64,000 bases of DNA from Xanthobacteraceae bacterium (GTDB lineage: Bacteria; Pseudomonadota; Alphaproteobacteria; Rhizobiales; Xanthobacteraceae), in the NCBI GenBank assembly GCA_022844205.1, contig JALHMF010000009.1, forward strand, positions 1 through 64,000, given 5' to 3'. Made by a program: the position numbers and the translations under genes. The notes beneath the pieces are model-generated. The model saw nothing but the letters and a program-made list of their open reading frames with translations. It had not been told where the DNA came from and ran no database searches. Positions within the stretch are counted from its first letter, which is position 1; each line of letters starts with the position of its first letter. Positions 1-10,727 of the stretch are shown piece by piece.

Positions 1-161
1 GTCTCTCCGGCTTCGGATCACGCTTTCGCGTCCGCTCCACTTCACGAACGCCTCATGATGCGTCCCCGGTGAGCGGGAGTGCGCGGAGAATAAGGGAAGT
101 GGAAGGAGCGGGGATAAGGGGTCGTAAGCGATTGAAAAATCAGTGGGGCTGTTCACACAAC

Positions 162-582
162 CCTCATCCTGAGGAGCCCGCCGCTCATCCTTCGAGACGC
201 GCCCTGCGGGCGCTCCTCAGGATGAGGCAAAGAGAGGCAAGACGGCGGGCGTCTCGAAGGATGAAGGCCACAGCCTTAAGTAATCTATGCCATGCGCGCA
301 ATGTTTGACTCCCGCGTTATGGATTCCGGGCTCGCGGCTCGTTCCACTCGCCGCGCCCCGGAATGACGGAAGCCGCGGATGGCCGGGACAAGCTCGGCTG
401 ACCTCTTGTAATGTGTCGTCCCCGCGAAAGCGGGGACCCATACTCACAGCGCCAAATTCAAGCAGGCGTTTATGGATCCCGGCTCTCGCCTTGCTTCGCC
501 CGGCATGACCGGGCGATCCAGTAATCACTAAGCGAATTCTCTGACGCCTGTATTCATCGTCCGCCTTCGCGGACGATGACAA
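162..582. repeat. Cluster of palindromic intergenic repeats
   Basis: This gene-free stretch downstream of thiC is packed with short inverted repeats. Positions 162-268 carry the CTCATCCTGAGGAGC / CTTCGAGACG / CTCCTCAGGATGAGG family. Positions 311-367 carry an ATTCCGGG...CCCCGGAAT palindrome, 414-442 a CCCCGCGAAAGCGGGG hairpin, 469-512 a second CCGG-type unit, and 555-582 CATCGTCCGC...GCGGACGATG. The last one lies just past the thiC stop and could help end its transcript, but it has no clear U tract. I see no gene in positions 1-589. Confidence 0.8.
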
Positions 583-589
583 GAAAGTT

Positions 590-2825
<2,236 letters not shown>

Positions 2826-2843
2826 GGCCGATGCGGGTTCGAG

Positions 2844-3470
2844 TCAATCGGACGCAAAGGTCGCGCGCACGAGATCGCGGTACAGCAAAATCTGCCGCGG
2901 CAGGATGGTCTGGTCTTTCAGCAGGCGCCCGAGGATCAATCCGCCTTCCACGCTGGAAGCCGCCATGTCGGCGAGCGCCTCAAAATCGACCGGCTGTTTC
3001 GGCGGATAGGTTTTCGCGATCAGTTCCAGCCGCTCGCGGAACCGCTTTCGCCAGGCGAGGACGCTCGCGGCATTGAGGTCGCGGATTTCCCCGTTGAAGA
3101 GCTGGTCCTGATAGCAAAAGGACGCCGCGAGACAGCCCGGATGCGCTTCCGGCAGATTGGCGAACATTTCGGCAAAGAGTTTCAGGCCGACGAGAAAGCC
3201 GTGCAATGGATCGTCGTGCAGTTCGTCGCCGCGCTGGAAGATGTCGTTCAGGACCTTGGTGTCCTGCTCGATGTAGCGCAGCATCATCGCCTTGGCGAGT
3301 TCGCCCTTGTCCTTGAAGTGATAGAAGAAGCCGCTCTTGGTGATGCCGACGGCGGCGATCAGTTCCTCGATCGAGGTCGAAGCAAAACCCTTGGCGAGGA
3401 CGGCGGCCTCGGCCACAGCAAGGATTTTCTCCCGCGTATCGCGTGGTTTTTTCTCGGCGGCTTCGAGCAT
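2844..3470 (-). CDS. TetR/AcrR family transcriptional regulator
   Basis: A 208-residue repressor-type protein. The N-terminal TetR helix-turn-helix is clear (TREKILAVAEAAVLAKGFAS, then IEELIAAVGITKSGFFYHFK). The rest is a ligand-binding helical domain with no specific ligand signature. The frame stays open far upstream, but the TetR domain begins immediately after the ATG at 3470, so that start is used. It is divergent from the homocysteine methyltransferase-like gene at 3648. A perfect 7-bp inverted repeat (3478-3494) lies just upstream of its start. Autoregulation and control of the neighbour are inferred from position. Confidence 0.9.
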   Translation of the reverse strand: MLEAAEKKPRDTREKILAVAEAAVLAKGFASTSIEELIAAVGITKSGFFYHFKDKGELAKAMMLRYIEQDTKVLNDIFQRGDELHDDPLHGFLVGLKLFAEMFANLPEAHPGCLAASFCYQDQLFNGEIRDLNAASVLAWRKRFRERLELIAKTYPPKQPVDFEALADMAASSVEGGLILGRLLKDQTILPRQILLYRDLVRATFASD

Positions 3471-3477
3471 GGACCTA

Positions 3478-3494
3478 CTGTACCACGGGTACAG
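3478..3494. promoter_or_regulatory. Candidate TetR operator
   Basis: CTGTACC-ACG-GGTACAG is a perfect 7-bp inverted repeat in the divergent intergenic region, 8 bp from the TetR start codon. Its position and symmetry suit a TetR-family operator controlling both directions. The assignment is inference. Confidence 0.55.
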
Positions 3495-3647
3495 TTGCGC
3501 AATGAAGACCGCCGGAATCTGGACAAAATCCGGCGGTTTGCGCGGTTTGCGCGCTCCTCGCAGCCGTACCGCAAGTCGGCTAGGCGCGGCTCCCGATTTT
3601 TGCGAAATGCCGCGTCCGAAATTCACAACCCATAAGGACGAACCGCG

Positions 3648-4607
3648 ATGAGCAAGTACCGCAACAACCTGCCGCAGCTTGGCGATAAGATGTTTCTTAC
3701 CGACAGCGGCTTCGAGACTTCGATGATCTTTCACGAGGGCATCGAGCTTCCCTGTTTCGCGAGCTTCGACCTGATGAAGTCGGCGGACGGTGTCGCCCGC
3801 ACGCGCGCCTACTACGAGCGCCACATCGCGATGGCGAAACGGCACGGTCTCGGCTTCGTGCTGGAAAGCGCCACCTGGCGGGCGTCGCCGGACTGGGGCG
3901 CGAAGCTCGGCTATTCGCTCGATCAGTTGGCGGCAGCCAACCGCGCCTGTCTCCGGCTGATGGCGGAACTGCGCGCGCAGCACGAGACGCCGCCAATGCC
4001 GATGGTGATCTCCGGCAATATCGGCCCGCGCGGCGACGGCTACAAAGTCGAGAACGCCATGAGCGCGAAGGAAGCGCAGGACTATCACGGCTGGCAGATC
4101 GGCCTGTTCTATCGCGACACCGAGGCCGACATGGTGAGCGCCTTCACGCTGAACTATGTCGAGGAGGCGCTCGGTGTCGTGCGCGCAGCGAAGTTCGCCG
4201 GAATGCCGTGCGTGATTTCCTTCACGCTGGAAACCGACGGCCATCTGCCGAGCGGTCAATCGCTGAGCGAGGCGATCCGTCAGGTCGACAGCGAGACGGG
4301 CCATGCGCCGGCCTATTACATGATCAACTGCGCGCACCCGGCGCATTTCCAGGATGCGATTGCGCGCAACGAAGTCTGGGTCGATCGCGTCCGAGGTTTG
4401 CGGGCGAATTCCTCAAGGCGCAGCCACGCGGAACTCGACGCCGCCACCGATCTCGACATCGGCAATCCGGCGGAGCTTGGCCGCGAATATGCCGGCCTGC
4501 GGCGGCGCATGCGGCATCTGAATGTGCTCGGCGGCTGCTGCGGCACCGATCAACGGCATATCGAGGAGATCTGCCTGAGCTGCGTCGCGGTTCCGGCTGC
4601 GGCTTGA
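3648..4607 (+). CDS. Homocysteine S-methyltransferase family protein
   Basis: A 319-residue protein of the homocysteine S-methyltransferase (MmuM/BHMT, Pfam S-methyl_trans) family. It has the N-terminal DSGFETSM segment, a Cys in INCAHP near residue 226, and the C-terminal GGCCGTDQRHI, which together supply the three zinc-binding cysteines. An AAGGACG ribosome-binding site precedes the ATG. The family moves a methyl group from a donor such as S-methylmethionine to homocysteine; the donor here cannot be told from sequence. It sits divergent from a TetR gene, which suggests regulated expression. Confidence 0.85.
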   Translation: MSKYRNNLPQLGDKMFLTDSGFETSMIFHEGIELPCFASFDLMKSADGVARTRAYYERHIAMAKRHGLGFVLESATWRASPDWGAKLGYSLDQLAAANRACLRLMAELRAQHETPPMPMVISGNIGPRGDGYKVENAMSAKEAQDYHGWQIGLFYRDTEADMVSAFTLNYVEEALGVVRAAKFAGMPCVISFTLETDGHLPSGQSLSEAIRQVDSETGHAPAYYMINCAHPAHFQDAIARNEVWVDRVRGLRANSSRRSHAELDAATDLDIGNPAELGREYAGLRRRMRHLNVLGGCCGTDQRHIEEICLSCVAVPAAA

Positions 4608-4745
4608 AGGATGACGGCCGGGGAAATTCCGGCCGCCATCGGTTCGCTGCTAACCAAACATTAACCGGCCACATGGGACTGGAATACCAGATGGCACGGA
4701 ATTCGCCTTGAATCCGGCAGCGAACAAGAAGAAGGAATTTCCCGG

Positions 4746-5045
4746 ATGCACATCGCCTATGTTTCCTTCGCGTTGATCGCAGGCATGATCGCGAGCTTCG
4801 TCCCCGCGCCGATGCAGGGCAGCCTCGCGGGGATACCTTTTCTAGCGATGCAGCAGCAGGTTAGCCCGGTCTCCGAGCGCAGCACGGCGACTGCCTTGGC
4901 GACCGCGCTTGAACGGGCTGCGGTTCAGGAGAACGAGCCGGAAGAAACCGGCTCGATCGGCAAGAGCCTCACTTGCGAGCAGATCCGCATCTTGGATGAG
5001 GTCGAATTAATCACCGACGACTCTTACTGCACCGAGCGCGGCTAG
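4746..5045 (+). CDS. Hypothetical small exported or membrane-anchored protein
   Basis: A 99-residue protein I do not recognise. It starts with a hydrophobic stretch (residues 3-20, YVSFALIAGMIASFVPAP) that could be a signal or anchor, followed by an acidic Glu-rich middle and two cysteines near the C-terminus (SLTCEQIR and SYCTERG). The stop overlaps the stop of the convergent TetR gene. Coding status rests on an intact frame and plausible composition. Confidence 0.55.
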   Translation: MHIAYVSFALIAGMIASFVPAPMQGSLAGIPFLAMQQQVSPVSERSTATALATALERAAVQENEPEETGSIGKSLTCEQIRILDEVELITDDSYCTERG

Positions 5046-5629
5046 GCCGTCCCGGACAGAAGCGCGGCCCTGGCCGCCGCGGCAATCACCGCATCGATCT
5101 CCGCGGGCGGCACCGCCTGCGGAAGAAACACCCGCACCGCTCCGTACGGAATGCCGATCAAGGCAACCGCCATCCGCTCCCGGCCCTTTGGGTCGGCGGG
5201 CAGCAGGCGTTTGGCCGCATCGGCGATGTTCTTTTGCAGGTCGCGGGTGAGGGCGCTCGCCCTGTTTTTCGTCTCTTCCGGTGCCTCGTCGAGAAAATCC
5301 TCGCGCCGGCTTGCGAGCAGCAGCACTGCGGCGGCGTGATCCTCCCGCGCGAAGCGTGGGGTCAGAAGGGCTGCTTCCACGGCCTCATCGAGCGATTTTG
5401 CCTGTTCCAGGCGGTTGAAAAATCCGGCGGCGAAGCGCTCGGCCGCCTTCACCCAGCAATCGGCGAGCAGGGCTGAGCGGGAAGGCACCCGGTGATAGAC
5501 CGAACCTACGGGGACACCGGCTTCCTTTGCGATAGCAGCGACACTCGCCCGGGCCGGACCATGACGGGCGGCCACGCGCATCGCGGCGTTGAGCAGGTCT
5601 TCGTCCGTAATGTGTGCCGGCCGGCCCAT
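5042..5629 (-). CDS. TetR/AcrR family transcriptional regulator
   Basis: A 195-residue TetR-family protein. The N-terminal DNA-binding domain is clear (ITDEDLLNAAMRVAARHGPA ... VAAIAKEAGVPVGSVYHRVP). The C-terminal domain is not assigned. It is convergent with the small gene at 4746. Its upstream region (5630-5740) is A/T-rich compared with the surroundings and contains a 14-bp perfect palindrome at 5724-5737. Target genes are unknown. Confidence 0.9.
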   Translation of the reverse strand: MGRPAHITDEDLLNAAMRVAARHGPARASVAAIAKEAGVPVGSVYHRVPSRSALLADCWVKAAERFAAGFFNRLEQAKSLDEAVEAALLTPRFAREDHAAAVLLLASRREDFLDEAPEETKNRASALTRDLQKNIADAAKRLLPADPKGRERMAVALIGIPYGAVRVFLPQAVPPAEIDAVIAAAARAALLSGTA

Positions 5630-5723
5630 GGAGCAATCCGAATCGCCTTTTGCATGGATTATAGACTGTTGATTCTAATTATGGGCCTAGTGCTTCCTGC
5701 GCCTCGGGGCATGGCCACGTAAT

Positions 5724-5737
5724 AGAATATATATTCT
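5724..5737. promoter_or_regulatory. A/T-rich perfect palindrome upstream of TetR gene
   Basis: AGAATATATATTCT is a perfect 14-bp palindrome in a locally A/T-rich stretch between the TetR gene and the 24-codon ORF. It may be a regulator binding site. There is no second copy or other support. Confidence 0.3.
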
Positions 5738-5777
5738 TTTATGGTTCCAGGCTGCCAAAATGTTCCTCGCCCCATTT

Positions 5778-5802
5778 GGAACGGGAAGGCTGGTCTCGCG
5801 TT
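5778..5802 (+). promoter_or_regulatory. Candidate sigma-EcfG promoter
   Basis: GGAAC (5778-5782), 16 nt, CGTT (5799-5802): an exact match to the published sigma-EcfG consensus GGAAC-N16/17-CGTT. The -10 element lies 40 nt before the 24-codon ORF at 5843. The same motif and spacer occur at phyR and nepR in this window. Confidence 0.7.
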
Positions 5803-5842
5803 AGTCCGGAAATCGCTCGAGCAATCACGCCAGGAGGCAAGA

Positions 5843-5917
5843 ATGCTCAGCCCCTTCTGCCTAACTTTGACGATCGTTGTTGGATTTGCGCTCGGCGTTT
5901 TCCTGCCCGTGATCTAG
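5843..5917 (+). CDS. 24-residue hydrophobic small protein, probable stress-induced
   Basis: An ATG preceded by a strong AGGAGG ribosome-binding site (5832-5837) opens 24 codons. The product starts MLSPFCLTLTIVVGFALG and is one single hydrophobic segment with no charged residue, typical of a one-pass membrane microprotein. It has its own sigma-EcfG-type promoter (5778-5802) and its own strong terminator (5980-6018), so it would make a monocistronic RNA of about 200 nt. I do not recognise a family. The RNA could alternatively act as a small RNA. Confidence 0.6.
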   Translation: MLSPFCLTLTIVVGFALGVFLPVI

Positions 5918-5979
5918 GAGCCGAGTCTGAAAAGCTGCTGACGGCACTCCCCATCCCCCCGCTGCCGCAGTGGCGAAGT

Positions 5980-6018
5980 GGCGTCCCGAGCCGACCCCGA
6001 CTCGGGACGCCTTTTTTT
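5980..6018 (+). terminator. Rho-independent terminator
   Basis: GGCGTCCCGAG (5980-5990) and CTCGGGACGCC (6001-6011) form a perfect 11-bp stem, followed by seven T residues. It closes the transcript of the 24-codon ORF before thyA. Confidence 0.9.
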
Positions 6019-6105
6019 GTGCGCCATTTCCCCGGCTCAATTTTCATCCATTGGCTTCGTCCGGTCTCGCGCATAGCGTGACCCGATAAAGGACGAGTCG
6101 AGCGG

Positions 6106-6900
6106 ATGCGCCAATATCTCGACCTGATGCAAAGGATCATTTCGGAGGGCGCCCAGAAGGGCGACCGGACCGGAACCGGCACGCTGTCTGTGTTCGGACA
6201 CCAGATGCGCTTCGATCTCGCCGAGGGATTTCCGCTCGTCACCACCAAGAAACTGCATCTGAAATCCATCGTACATGAACTGCTCTGGTTCCTGAACGGC
6301 GACACCAACATCCGGTACCTGAAGGACAACGGTGTCAGCATCTGGGACGAGTGGGCGGACGAGGACGGCAATCTGGGCCCGGTCTATGGCGCGCAATGGC
6401 GTTCCTGGCCGGCGGCGGACGGCGAGGCGGTGGACCAGATCGCGGAAGTAATCGCGGAGATCAAACACAATCCCGACTCGCGCCGCCTGATCGTGAGTGC
6501 GTGGAATCCGGCGGCGGTGAAGAAGATGGCGCTGCCGCCCTGTCATTGTCTTTTTCAGTTCTATGTCGCGGATGGAAAACTTTCTTGCCAGCTCTACCAG
6601 CGCTCGGCCGATGTCTTTCTCGGGGTGCCCTTCAACATCGCTTCCTATGCGCTGCTAACCCACATGGTGGCGCAGGTGACGGGATTCAAACCGGGCGAGT
6701 TCATCCATACGCTCGGCGACGCGCATCTCTATGCCAATCACATGGAACAGGCGCAGTTGCAGCTCTCGCGCGCGCCGCGCAAACTGCCGCGGCTTGTGCT
6801 GAATCCGGCGGTGAAGGACCTATTCGGCTTCCGCTACGAAGACGTGGTTTTTGAAGGATACGACCCGCACCCCGCGATCAAGGCGGCGGTCGCGGTATAA
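6106..6900 (+). CDS. thyA: Thymidylate synthase
   Basis: Converts dUMP to dTMP with methylenetetrahydrofolate in the cytoplasm. The 264-residue length is that of the classical ThyA family. The catalytic cysteine is C146 in [11 protein letters not shown]. The folate/nucleotide segments [17 protein letters not shown] and HLYANHMEQ are intact. It is followed after 22 nt by an exported protein gene. dfrA is not adjacent in this window. Confidence 0.98.
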   Translation: MRQYLDLMQRIISEGAQKGDRTGTGTLSVFGHQMRFDLAEGFPLVTTKKLHLKSIVHELLWFLNGDTNIRYLKDNGVSIWDEWADEDGNLGPVYGAQWRSWPAADGEAVDQIAEVIAEIKHNPDSRRLIVSAWNPAAVKKMALPPCHCLFQFYVADGKLSCQLYQRSADVFLGVPFNIASYALLTHMVAQVTGFKPGEFIHTLGDAHLYANHMEQAQLQLSRAPRKLPRLVLNPAVKDLFGFRYEDVVFEGYDPHPAIKAAVAV

Positions 6901-6922
6901 AAAAACAAAAAGAGGAAATAAT

Positions 6923-7417
6923 ATGCGCAACGCCATTCGTCTGCTGTTCGCGGGCCTGCTCTGCACCGCGTTTACCTTCCCGGCTGCATTCGCGGCAACA
7001 TCCACCAAGGGCACGAAGAAAGACGACAGCCCGCGTGCGTTCCTGGAAGCGATCTACAAGCGCTATACCATGCCCGAATCCAAGGGCGTGCAGCTTGGAT
7101 CGCGGCCGCTGCTCGACCGTTACTTCACCGCTTCGGTGGCGGCCCAGATCGACCGCGACTTCGCCACTGCCAAGCGCAAGAACGAGCCGCCGGAGTTGAA
7201 CAGCGATCCGTTCGTCGGCGCGCAGGACTGGGAAATCAAGAATGTGCGGGTCGCGATCAGCAACGAGACGTCCGCGTCCGCGTCGGGCCTGGTGACGTTC
7301 AACAATGCCGGCCGCGACCAGTCGATCCGGTACGATCTCGTCCGCACCACCTATGGCTGGCGCATCGACGACATTAAATGGCGCGATGGCAGCCTGCGGG
7401 GGATTTACAGGAAGTGA
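6923..7417 (+). CDS. Exported DUF3828-like protein
   Basis: A 164-residue protein with a clear signal peptide (MRNAIRLLFAGLLCTAFT..., cleavage likely after AFA). The mature part resembles the DUF3828 type: a YKRYTMPESKG segment, a central DPFVGAQDWEIKNVRV and a C-terminal YGWRIDDIKW. The ATG at 6923 has an AGAGGAAA ribosome-binding site and removes an unlikely basic extension present if the frame were started further upstream. Function is unknown; the protein is probably periplasmic. Confidence 0.75.
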   Translation: MRNAIRLLFAGLLCTAFTFPAAFAATSTKGTKKDDSPRAFLEAIYKRYTMPESKGVQLGSRPLLDRYFTASVAAQIDRDFATAKRKNEPPELNSDPFVGAQDWEIKNVRVAISNETSASASGLVTFNNAGRDQSIRYDLVRTTYGWRIDDIKWRDGSLRGIYRK

Positions 7418-7421
7418 AGAA

Positions 7422-7537
7422 CCTCTCCCCGTTTACGGGGAGAGGTCGGCGCGTGAAACGCGCCGGGTGAGGGGCTTTTTTCAAACTAGTGACGCTGCCC
7501 CTCACTCCGACCCTCTCCCCGCAAGCGGGGAGAGGGA
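7422..7537. repeat. Palindromic repeat CCTCTCCCCG type
   Basis: CCTCTCCCCGTTTACGGGGAGAGG at the left end and CCCTCTCCCCGCAAGCGGGGAGAGGG at the right, enclosing GGCGCGTGAAACGCGCC. A related element with GAAAGGGGGAGG arms lies at 25949-26050. Confidence 0.8.
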
Positions 7538-7546
7538 GAAACGAAA

Positions 7547-7576
7547 ACGGGCCGCGCGAGCGGCCCGTCTGCATTT
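7547..7576. terminator. Bidirectional terminator hairpin
   Basis: ACGGGCCGC (7547-7555) pairs with GCGGCCCGT (7560-7568), with T-rich sequence on both sides. It separates the convergent DUF3828-like and Spy-like genes. Confidence 0.75.
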
Positions 7577-7593
7577 TTCAGCACAAAACAAAA

Positions 7594-8217
7594 TCAGGTG
7601 CGGTCGTTGTCCGAACCGTCATCGTCGTCATTGTCCCAATTGGTACGCTCGTGATGGCGATTGCCGAAGCGGCCGCGCTCCTCGTGGTGGCGCGGGCCCA
7701 TATGGCGGTCTTCATTGTCACCATGACGGCGCCACTGTCGGCGCTCCTCGTTCATGTGCGAGCGCATGCCGGCGCGGGAGAGCATGTCGAAGCGGCGCTT
7801 CTGGGACTCGTCGAGCGAGGCATAAAGCGGCTGTGTCGCGTCGGCGAGGCGCTTGAGGTCGCTACCGCGCTCGGTCATGCGCTCGGCGCCGCGGCGCATG
7901 CGCTCGACCGGATCGGGGCGAACGCCGCTTTCCTTGCGGGCCTGCATCTCGGCGCGGAATTTTTCGCGGGTGTCGATGCGCTTCTTCGCCATGTCCTTGA
8001 GCGCGGTTTCGACCGGCGGCCAGAGTTTCTGCTGGTCGGCGCTGAGCGCGAGCCCTGCCTTCAGGGCCGCGATGCGCGCATCGGCGAATGCGGTGAGGTC
8101 GGCGGCGTCCGCGCGGTAGCGGCCGTGGCCGTAATAGCCTTGCGCATAGGCAGTGTAGGCGAGGCCGGAACCGCCCAGCAGCGCGACGGTGGTTGCCACG
8201 ATCAATGTTTTCTTCAT
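7594..8217 (-). CDS. Spy/CpxP-family periplasmic protein (LTXXQ motif)
   Basis: A 207-residue protein with a signal peptide (MKKTLIVATTVALLGGSGLA). Two LTxxQ-type motifs, LSADQQKLW near residue 59 and LDESQKRRFDML near residue 135, place it in the Spy/CpxP group, periplasmic proteins linked to envelope stress and metal tolerance. The C-terminal 50 residues are unusually rich in His, Arg and Asp and end in a DNDDDDGSDN stretch, which could bind metal (inference). The gene stands alone between two repeat elements. Confidence 0.8.
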   Translation of the reverse strand: MKKTLIVATTVALLGGSGLAYTAYAQGYYGHGRYRADAADLTAFADARIAALKAGLALSADQQKLWPPVETALKDMAKKRIDTREKFRAEMQARKESGVRPDPVERMRRGAERMTERGSDLKRLADATQPLYASLDESQKRRFDMLSRAGMRSHMNEERRQWRRHGDNEDRHMGPRHHEERGRFGNRHHERTNWDNDDDDGSDNDRT

Positions 8218-8358
8218 CGGAGAGTCCTTCCAGATAAACGGCAGCCCCCGTATCCAGTGCCCTGATGATGGGGACTGACCAGGCCTTGATCAAATGAATC
8301 TTGTGTAATGCTGATGAACGGCTGTTAAGGGGGAACTGCGTGGTTGGCATCCAACATT

Positions 8359-8455
8359 GTCATCGCCGGGCTTGTCCCGGCGATCCCGGATAGGAGGCAG
8401 TGCCTTATGAATCGGGATCACCGGGACTCGGCGCTGCGCGCCGCCCGGTGATGAC
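8359..8455. repeat. Palindromic intergenic repeat
   Basis: GTCATCGCCGGGCTTGTCCC ... CGCCCGGTGATGAC, with internal GGCGCTGCGCGCC. It shares GGAGGCAGTGCCTTA-like internal sequence with the repeats at 37045-37130 and 63701-63820. It lies between the Spy-like gene and fumC. Confidence 0.8.
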
Positions 8456-8463
8456 ACCCAAAT

Positions 8464-9855
8464 TTACCCCGGGCCGATCATCTTTTCCGGCCGCACGAGC
8501 GAATCGAATTCCTCGTTGGTGACGTAGCCGCCGCCGACCGCTTCCTCGCGCAGCGAGGTTCCATTCTTGTGCGCGGTCTTGGCGATCTTGGCGGCAGCGT
8601 CGTAGCCGATCTTCGGGGCCAATGCCGTCACCAGCATCAGCGACATTTCCATCAGATCGGCGATGCGCTTCTCATTCGCCTTGATTCCCACGACGCAGTT
8701 ATCGGTGAAGGAGCGTGCCGCGTCCGCGGTGAGGCGGATCGATTGCAACAGCGCGTAGGCCATGACCGGCTTGTAGACGTTCAACTCAAAATGCCCTTGC
8801 GAGCCGGCGATGGCGACGGCCTGACCGTTGCCCATCACCTGACAGCACACCATCGTCAGCGCCTCGCACTGGGTCGGGTTCACCTTGCCCGGCATGATCG
8901 ACGAGCCCGGCTCGTTTTCCGGCAGCGATAGTTCGCCCAGGCCCGAGCGCGGGCCGGAGCCGAGAAAACGAATATCGTTCGCGATCTTGAACAGTGCCGT
9001 CGCCACGGAGGTGAGCGCGCCGGCGGCCGCGACATAGGCATCGTGCGCGGCCATCACCTCAAACTTGTTCGGCGCGGTGACGAAGGGAAGCCCGGTGATC
9101 TCGGCGACCTTCTTCGCGAAAGCTTCGGCGAAACCCTTCTTCGCATTCAGTCCGGTGCCGACCGCCGTGCCGCCCTGGGCCAGCCAATACAATTCGCCGA
9201 GCGAGTGCTGCATGCGCGCGATAGAGGATGCGACCTGCGCGGTGTAGCCGGAAAATTCCTGGCCAAGGGTGAGCGGCGTCGCATCCTGCGTATGCGTGCG
9301 TCCAATCTTGATAATTTTGTCAAACTCCTTCGACTTTCGATCCAGGGCGGCCTTCAGATGCTCCAGCGAAGGCAGGAGCCGATGGACGATTTCCTCCGCG
9401 GCGGCGATGTGCATCGCGGTAGGGAAAGAATCGTTGGATGACTGGCTCATATTTACGTGATCGTTCGGATGGACCGGCTTCTTCGAGCCCATCGTTCCGC
9501 CAAGCATTTCGATGGCCCGGTTGCCGATCACCTCATTGGCATTCATGTTCGACTGGGTGCCGGAGCCGGTCTGCCAGACCACCAGCGGGAAATGGTCGTC
9601 GAGTTTTCCGTCGATCACTTCCTGGGCGGAGGCTGCGATCGTGTCGGCGATCTTCCCGTCGATCAGATTCATCTCCTTGTTGGTGAGTGCCGCCGCGCGC
9701 TTCACGATTCCAAATGCCCGCACGATGGGCTTCGGCATGCGCTCGGTTCCGATCTTGAAGTTTTCCAAACTGCGCTCGGTCTGCGCTCCCCAGTAACGGC
9801 CGGATGAAACTTCTATGGGTCCGAAAGTGTCGGTTTCGGTGCGGGTCGTAGCCAT
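8464..9855 (-). CDS. fumC: Class II fumarate hydratase
   Basis: Converts fumarate to malate in the TCA cycle; an oxygen-stable homotetramer. The chosen ATG at 9855 gives 463 residues, the usual length. The fumarase/aspartase signature [11 protein letters not shown] is present, as are [24 protein letters not shown] and [16 protein letters not shown]. The frame continues upstream, but the extra 126 residues have no fumarase homology. The gene is monocistronic and starts divergently from the RHH gene at 10333. Confidence 0.98.
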   Translation of the reverse strand: MATTRTETDTFGPIEVSSGRYWGAQTERSLENFKIGTERMPKPIVRAFGIVKRAAALTNKEMNLIDGKIADTIAASAQEVIDGKLDDHFPLVVWQTGSGTQSNMNANEVIGNRAIEMLGGTMGSKKPVHPNDHVNMSQSSNDSFPTAMHIAAAEEIVHRLLPSLEHLKAALDRKSKEFDKIIKIGRTHTQDATPLTLGQEFSGYTAQVASSIARMQHSLGELYWLAQGGTAVGTGLNAKKGFAEAFAKKVAEITGLPFVTAPNKFEVMAAHDAYVAAAGALTSVATALFKIANDIRFLGSGPRSGLGELSLPENEPGSSIMPGKVNPTQCEALTMVCCQVMGNGQAVAIAGSQGHFELNVYKPVMAYALLQSIRLTADAARSFTDNCVVGIKANEKRIADLMEMSLMLVTALAPKIGYDAAAKIAKTAHKNGTSLREEAVGGGYVTNEEFDSLVRPEKMIGPG

Positions 9856-10332
9856 GAGCGTCTGTGCTTTCCGTTTTGTGCAGCGCGGGCGGGTTTTAAC
9901 ACGCTCATGGGGAACACGCACGGGCGCGCGGTGGCCCGGAGCCGAACGGCGTGCAAAGCGGCGGCCGGGCGCGGCCAGAGCATTGCACCCACAACCGAGT
10001 TTCGGCCAGAGGTGGCAGAGAACGCTTGCGAACTGTGGCTTTGACTCTATCTTGCCTCTTGCGCCAGTCTTTGAGGACTCGCGACCACGCTCGGTTACGG
10101 GACCAGGTTGACGCTCTCTCTCTCTTCGATGTCCAACGGGGGTGGAATCGACCGATGGCCGAGTCAGCATTTCTATTTTTTCATCAACAGGCTCCGCGCG
10201 TTGTGCGGGCAATTCATTGGGCGCGGACGCCACGGACCTTTGCGTTTCAGTCCAATTCCGCGCTTTTTTTCAGGACCGATCCGGTAACCGTCATCGCCTT
10301 CGGGGAACGTCCTCTCCAATTCGAGGCGTGAA
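9856..10332. other. Gene-free interval between fumC and the RHH gene
   Basis: About 480 nt holding the divergent promoters of fumC and the RHH gene. I see no convincing coding frame, RNA gene or repeat. The only notable composition is a CT-rich run near 10111-10126. Confidence 0.6.
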
Positions 10333-10584
10333 ATGAAAAGTCCCGTTGTCAAACGTTCGGTCGTCATTGCCGGTCACAAGACAAGCGTCAGTCTGGAGGA
10401 TGCATTCTGGGATGCGCTGAAGGAAATCGCTGCCCGCCGGAATGTGACACTCTCCGATCTCGTCGCGAGCATCGATGCGTCGCGCAATCAGGGCAATCTT
10501 TCGTCGGCGATCCGGCTGTTCGTACTGGACTATTTTCGTTCCAACGGAGGCAGCGGCGCAACTCGTCAGGCAGCAGGTGCTTAG
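10333..10584 (+). CDS. Ribbon-helix-helix domain protein
   Basis: An 83-residue protein matching the single-domain RHH_4-type family common in alphaproteobacteria. KRSVVIAGHKTSVSLEDAFW supplies the beta strand and first helix, and WDALKEIAARRNVTLSDLVA the core. RHH proteins usually bind DNA as dimers, though this subfamily is poorly characterised. No toxin gene is adjacent, so it is not an obvious antitoxin. It is followed by the hfl operon in the same direction. Confidence 0.75.
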   Translation: MKSPVVKRSVVIAGHKTSVSLEDAFWDALKEIAARRNVTLSDLVASIDASRNQGNLSSAIRLFVLDYFRSNGGSGATRQAAGA

Positions 10585-10727
10585 GCCGTTGTCGTTGATT
10601 TGAACCACGTTTTCAGGCCTGTGCGGTGGTCCGCCGCACCGGCGTAGCTTCTCGCGTTGTATGCGAGGCACGGCTCCCCTATAAAGCACGCGAATTCGCG
10701 CCGGATTTCCGGCAGCGGCGGAGTGCA

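Noticed and set aside
162-582. CRISPR-like array at the left edge
   Set aside because: The repeats are palindromes of different families with irregular spacing and no equal-length spacers or cas genes.
10689-10700. CGCGAATTCGCG palindrome before hflK as an operator
   Set aside because: A single short palindrome in GC-rich DNA with no second copy or known regulator; could be chance.
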